Below are positions 7,267-11,439 of a DNA stretch of 11,439 bases, piece by piece. Origin of the DNA: Mansonella perstans (Eukaryota; Nematoda; Chromadorea; Rhabditida; Onchocercidae); the NCBI GenBank assembly GCA_037074765.1, contig JBAMDO010000512.1:1-11439 (forward strand), read 5' to 3'. The notes under the pieces were generated by a model that did no database searches, was not told where the DNA came from, and saw nothing but the letters and a program-made list of their open reading frames with translations. Position 1 is the first letter of the stretch. Each line of letters begins with the position of its first letter. The position numbers and the translations under genes are program-made.

Positions 7267-8029
7267 TAGCATATGTATTTTATAAGTTTCATTAATATAA
7301 TAATTTAACAACAAAAATTGTACAATGAAGATGAAGCAGTAGCAGTAGTAGCAGTAAAATTTTTGGAATATATAAATGGGAAAAATAGGCGTGTTGAAAT
7401 GTCCTTTGGGTACGTAAATTGAGAAAATGAGAACGAAGAAATGTGGGCGCAATTGATCGTAATAGTATTTATACGCTCATTGAAATATCTGACATTATTA
7501 TATATGATTGATATGTCAGTTGGCGCATTTTTCATATATCTTTTAAATTTTTTTTTTTTTTTTTTTTATTCATTTTGAATACAAAAATGTATAGGGAATA
7601 TGAAGAGAGGTTATGTTAGAGTTTTTACGATCGGATCATATTTATTTCATCATTGAATTTTAATTTCAAATTTTCAACGTAAAAATCATTACTATAATTA
7701 AATATTACTATACAATTGAATTCATTGAAATATTGATGTCGATGGATGAAATGTGATACACAACAATTATGTATAGTGATATTAATATTTTAATATACAA
7801 TTGGAATTGATGAAATTTAAAAAATATAAAAATATTTTTTTTGAAAAATTTGAAAATTTAATAAATATAAAAATTTGAAATTAATCAAAAAAAAATTCTC
7901 ATTTCGACAAAATTACTATATTACTATTAGCTAAATAAATCATTAATTTTGATGTATGAAATAGTCAAAAACAAAAACCTCTCTCTCTTTCTTCCTCATA
8001 AAGGATCAGTAAAATCGTAGCACTTTTTT
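7267..8029. other. AT-rich stretch without a supportable gene
   Basis: It contains a small GCAGTA-type trinucleotide run at about 7337-7357, a T20 tract at 7548-7567 and a CT-rich run at about 7979-7998. Two overlapping minus-strand frames are open across roughly 7228-7535. They show no recognisable domain and are Phe/Ile/Tyr-rich as AT-rich antisense sequence tends to be. Confidence 0.5.
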
Positions 8030-8159
8030 ATGATTATGTCGAGTGAAATAAGCTTATTAAAATATTTTGCTTAAAAAATTTAAGTTAATGAAATTGAAAT
8101 TTAACTTTTTTCAAATAAAAGTTTTTTTTTTTAGTAAGCCATTTCACTCGAATTATGAT
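8030..8159. repeat. Imperfect inverted repeat, about 26-nt arms, 78-nt spacer
   Basis: The left arm, ATGATTATGTCGAGTGAAAT and on through AAGCTTA (8030-8056), is the near reverse complement of the right arm at 8135-8159, which contains TAAGCCATTTCACTCGAATT. The core CGAGTGAAAT/ATTTCACTCG is perfect over 10 bp. Inside the spacer AAGTTAA and TTAACTT form a nested stem. A 22-T tract follows directly at 8161-8182. It may be a miniature inverted-repeat element or simply a fold-back, and no target duplication was evident. Confidence 0.65.
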
Positions 8160-8160
8160 G

Positions 8161-8182
8161 TTTTTTTTTTTTTTTTTTTTTT
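8161..8182 (+). repeat. Poly-T tract (22 T) next to the inverted repeat
   Basis: An uninterrupted run of T two bases after the right arm of the inverted repeat. A second T run (11 T, 8122-8132) lies just inside the right arm. Confidence 0.85.
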
Positions 8183-8408
8183 CAAATTTTTTCAAGGCAA
8201 TTATCGCAAGCTATAATTAAAAATTAAAAAGAGTGGTATGAATGGAAAAAAATGTTATGGCAAAACAAATAGCTTCAAAACGATGTCCATTGATTTTCCA
8301 TTTTCCTGTTTCGTGCTACCATTGGAATAATTTTAAAAAGAAAATAAAAAAAAACAATGAAATTAAAGTTTTGCATTTAATTCTAATCATCCATGAATTA
8401 ATGTGAAC

Positions 8409-8658
8409 AAGTAAGTAAGTAGATAATTGAAATAACTAAATAAGCAGCAGTTATTGAGTGTAAGTAAAGCAAGTAATAAATAGGTAAGTGATAGGAAACA
8501 GGTAAGTTGTGAATTTTATAAATATATAATGCAAATAAGTAAAAGATGGGCAGGTAAATAAGATACATGAGTAAATAAACTAAGTGAGTTAATAGGGAAA
8601 ATAAATAGATGAGTAAAATAAGTGGGTAAATTAAAAGCAAATAATTATTAAGTAAGTG
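8409..8658 (+). repeat. Decayed GTAA/GTAAGT microsatellite tract
   Basis: It starts with GTAAGTAAGT and continues for about 250 nt with GTAAGT, GTAAAT, AGTAAA and TAAGTG words at loose 4-nt periodicity. The minus-strand frame over it (8398-8640) is a Leu/Ile/Tyr repeat and a by-product of the simple sequence. Words resemble those of the 24-nt repeat block 1.2 kb upstream. Confidence 0.65.
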
Positions 8659-9052
8659 AATGACCTATTTATAAACTTCGAAATAATTAAATGAAACTCT
8701 ATCCTTTTTATCACTCATTTAATTTAATGGAGAAAATTTGAATTATTGCTTAACGCAAAATTATTTTACAATTATTCATTAAAACAATAAAAAAGAAAAA
8801 AAAAATCGAAATTAAATGTAAAATTAAATTCTGAAATAAAAAATTAAAATGAATTTTTTAATGAAAAACTCTGAAAAAAAAAATCAAAGAAATGTTCATA
8901 TTAAAAATGCTTAAATTAAGGCATGTTTAATTTAAGACATTTAAAACATTGTTTGGAAGAAAGAAGACTAAAAATTGAATTTTTAAAAATAATTTTTATT
9001 GGATAGTTTTGAACTTTCTGCAAAGATTGAAAGTAGAATTACAAATAATTAA
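8659..9052. other. AT-rich stretch, nothing recognised
   Basis: Dense A/T runs with stops in every frame and no repeats beyond short homopolymers. Confidence 0.6.
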
Positions 9053-9241
9053 ATTACAAATGACCTCGACAAGTGTAGTCAACAAATATTTGTCCTCTCA
9101 AAGGACGAGTCATCTGGACGATGTACCGGTAAACAATATTGCAGGACAACGATTGTTATGCTTACCAACAATGAGGGAAACATATGTCTCAATGTACTTT
9201 GTCAATTATACTGGCAACATGGATGCAATGTATTTTGTTAA
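9053..9241 (+). other. GC-elevated patch with short cysteine-rich open frame; possible exon fragment, unrecognised
   Basis: By hand count G+C is about 38% over 9061-9240, against roughly 20% on either side, which is what an exon in AT-rich DNA looks like. Frame 2, open from 9053 to the TAA at 9239-9241, reads about 62 residues with seven Cys, including SGRCTGKQYCRTT and QHGCNVFC just before the stop, and would suit a secreted disulfide-bonded protein. Frame 3 is open over a longer stretch (9009-9254, first in-frame ATG at 9060) but reads less like a protein. No good acceptor site lies between the upstream frame-2 stop (9050-9052) and 9059. TTGCAG at 9136-9141 is the best acceptor-like site, and GTAAAC 10 bases earlier is donor-like but far too close to be an intron partner. 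I do not recognise a family. Confidence 0.25.
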
Positions 9242-10040
9242 ATTACTTGCTTAATTTGAAAACAAGAAAATATTTTTAAAGTTTCATTGTATATTTTATA
9301 TGATGAAAATATAATAATCCCAAAAATTTTGTTGAATATTTTGCATTAAAACACAGTAATTATAGAATTTGAAAATACAATACTTTAAAATCTTATAAAA
9401 ATTTCTTACTGTAATTTTACAATAATTTTAAAGTGTCATTTGAAAAAAATTATAATACGATATGGATATTATAATTTAAAAATACAGTTACTTTTTTCAA
9501 GAATCAATATATATTTTATATTAATTAAATTTAGAAATGTCAAAACTTATTTTTTTTTGCATGTTTTTTTTTTTTTAAACAATTTTCAATTCAGTTTATT
9601 TAATTACTTAGTTTCGGGATTATATTTGATTATTCATAATCACATTTGAGATTCCTAAATAATCTTATTTTTCCAAGCTAAGAAATTAATTAATTGTACA
9701 CAGTAAAAAACTTAAATATTTTAACAATGTTGAACTGAAATAAAAAAAGAAAAGTTTGTCAATCTTTTTAGGAAGCTTAATTGATCGACCTTACTTAATA
9801 AATGAATGACAAGGAATGATAAATTAAAGAAGATTCACTGTACTGAATGGAATTCCTGACAGGTCATTTTCATATTTTGTATCCTTGTCTGCATTCATGG
9901 ACGGAATAAAAATTTGAAACAGATTCAACAATGCTTAGTAATCTTTGAAATTATCCTCATTTTGATATAGCAAAATTGATTTAGAATTCACGTATTACTC
10001 ACAAAAAAGAAGGAAAAAAAGCATTCCGTAAAACGAAATG

Positions 10041-10060
10041 TTAAATTAAATTAAATTAAA
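10041..10060 (+). repeat. (TTAAA)4 microsatellite
   Basis: Four perfect TTAAA units form 20 nt of simple sequence. Confidence 0.85.
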
Positions 10061-10483
10061 TCCTGCAAAAGTAAGCTTAATTTGATGCTAAACTCAAAAA
10101 TTTTTGACAAGTCAAACTTTTCCCGCAATTTTCATAATGCACTGAGAGGCCGCAATTTTTATCTCCAAATAACTATAATTGTACATTGGATGGAGAAGAA
10201 GTTATCAAGTAATTCTTTGAAGGTGGAGAAATATTTGTAGTAGGAAATGTTAAATTATTACCAGAATTTCAATAAATTTCACTTTTTTTTAGCCATTTAT
10301 TTTATAATTTAGACGCGAAAAGAAATTTAAATAATTTACTACAAGTTTTGCAATGAATTTGGTCTCGTAAAGGAAGCAAAAATATTTGAAATCGATTTCG
10401 TTTTCTTACAAAAATTTAATTGTGTAATTCAGTAAATGATTAACTGAATGTTTAGCAGTTTTTTGATTGATAAAAAAATTTTC

Positions 10484-10502
10484 AAAAAAAAAAAAAAAAA
10501 AA
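10484..10502 (+). repeat. Poly-A tract (19 A)
   Basis: An uninterrupted A run, the only long homopolymer in the window with A on this strand. No AATAAA or gene-like sequence lies directly upstream, so it does not mark a processed pseudogene that I can see. Confidence 0.85.
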
Positions 10503-10544
10503 TAGAAAAGACAGAAATGAACAGAATGATAATTAATTTCTAGA

Positions 10545-10606
10545 ACTTTTTGCTTCGAAAACTTTTTGCTTCTTTTTTCTTTTTTTTGCTCTAGGACTTT
10601 TTGCTT
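10545..10606 (+). repeat. Three copies of ACTTTTTGCTT
   Basis: The 11-mer occurs at 10545-10555, 10561-10571 and 10596-10606 in a pyrimidine-rich stretch. The first and third copies are preceded by TCTAGA/TCTAGG. It is a local short duplication with no known role. Confidence 0.7.
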
Positions 10607-11439
10607 TTAACTTGGAAAATTTATATTGAAATTTTTGAAATTCATGGAATAATTTGGTGTACAGTTTTTAAATGTAAATAATCCTCGTAACTTCTTAGTA
10701 CAATATCAATATTATATTTAATGATACGCTAAGAAACAAACTAACATAGCTAGCTAAAACTTTCAATATAAATTTCATAAGACAGATTAACCATAATAAT
10801 TCATGTTACAATAAACCATTAATGTTTTCTTTCCATTCAATGGAAGATTTAAAGGAAAAATTGTAAAATTAAATGTTTCTTTGTTAAAAATTTTCAACGA
10901 ACAATTCGGAATTGAACAAATATCGAATCAAGCAATAGTACAAATGCATAAATAAAAGTTGTCGCCAAAAAAAAATAATTTTAAAAATGGAAAAAGTGAA
11001 GCGAAAACTTACATAAATTTCACACAATACAATTGTCAAATCCATTATTTAACGCAATTAGCTTTATTCAATTGGTATCGAATGATTTCAAATTTTTGTG
11101 GCTCCAGGCTCCAGTAGTACAATTTCGTTTCTAATTCATCGTTTTATTTTCCTGTTAACCCAATTTCATTCCTGTAAAAAATAAACTTTTTCTAGAAATA
11201 ATTATTTTTGGAAATTAAATAAATATGTGACACAATAATTTATTACTTGATAATAACACGATTTTACTGTAAATGCTTAATAAAAAAGAAAAATGAATGA
11301 AATTAAAATTTAAAAAAAAACATAATTGAGTTTTTAATTGTTTAGTTTTTAATTTGTCCCGATAATTTCATACAGTAAAAGAACATACTTCATTTGTATT
11401 AGTGAAATGGCTTTTGTTTACATTTCATTTCTTTTCCTT

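Larger units (their letters stand above)
9255..11439. other. AT-rich sequence to the end of the window, no gene supported
   Basis: About 2.2 kb with frequent stops on both strands. Slightly G+C-richer spots at about 9845-9905, 10130-10210 and 11095-11165 are too short to read as exons, and none has a convincing splice-site pair. The open frame 9440-9649 is Phe/Ile/Leu-rich and typical of chance in such DNA. No structural RNA pattern was found. Confidence 0.55.

Noticed and set aside
7228..7535. Two overlapping minus-strand open frames
   Set aside because: They overlap in different frames, contain translated trinucleotide repeat (TATTAT/SSS-like), and show no recognisable family.
8242..8406. 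54-codon + strand open frame from ATG 8242
   Set aside because: Lys/Asn/Ile-rich with no compositional change from the flanks and no motif.
8398..8640. Minus-strand open frame rich in Leu/Ile/Tyr
   Set aside because: It is the antisense reading of a decayed GTAAGT microsatellite, with no protein signature.
9125..9141. Intron between GTAAAC and TTGCAG
   Set aside because: The two sites are only about 15 bases apart, far below any workable intron, and the frame is open through them.
9440..9649. 69-codon + strand open frame
   Set aside because: Phe/Ile/Leu-rich reading of T-rich DNA with poly-T runs inside; no sign of coding.

Overview
The window is nematode DNA. The strongest evidence is an exact 22-nt copy of the nematode SL1 spliced leader, found twice, once in each long terminal repeat (LTR) of a retrotransposon. 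The very AT-rich flanks (about a fifth to a quarter G+C by eye), long homopolymer tracts and a BEL/Pao element point, by inference only, to a filarial-type genome such as Brugia, Wuchereria or a relative. No ordinary host gene can be supported with confidence.

Layout. Positions 1-3687 hold one BEL/Pao LTR retrotransposon on the + strand. Its 5' LTR (1-570) is cut by the window edge and lacks the first 54 nt. A primer-binding site follows at about 579-596. A broken gag-pol coding region (601-2958) carries, in order, the gag N-terminus, the conserved gag core (LPTFNGDPRQW), three zinc knuckles, a retropepsin-like protease (FDIGS, then LIGADYFFKF) and the segment just before the reverse transcriptase. 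The RT catalytic core, RNase H and integrase are missing. The coding region ends in a short basic tail that is probably the pol C-terminus. The 3' LTR is complete at 3052-3687, with TGTCG...CGACA ends.

Two things stand out. First, AATAAA, one base, then SL1, then GT occurs in both LTRs. This suggests that the element's RNA ends, or its R region, are built around the spliced leader. Second, every frame change I can follow through gag-pol goes in the same direction (one base missing), often in a homopolymer. The two LTRs differ by about 11 indels but only 3 substitutions. This looks more like base-calling or assembly deletions than old decay, so apart from the RT-integrase deletion the element may be young.

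From 3688 to the end the sequence is AT-rich and looks non-coding (intergenic or a long intron). It contains poly-T/poly-A tracts, a small hairpin-type repeat cluster (4389-4505), a 24-nt tandem repeat block rich in GTAAG (about 6925-7266), a long imperfect inverted repeat (8030-8159), a decayed GTAAGT-type microsatellite (8409-8658) and one GC-elevated patch with a short cysteine-rich open frame (9053-9241) that might be an exon fragment.
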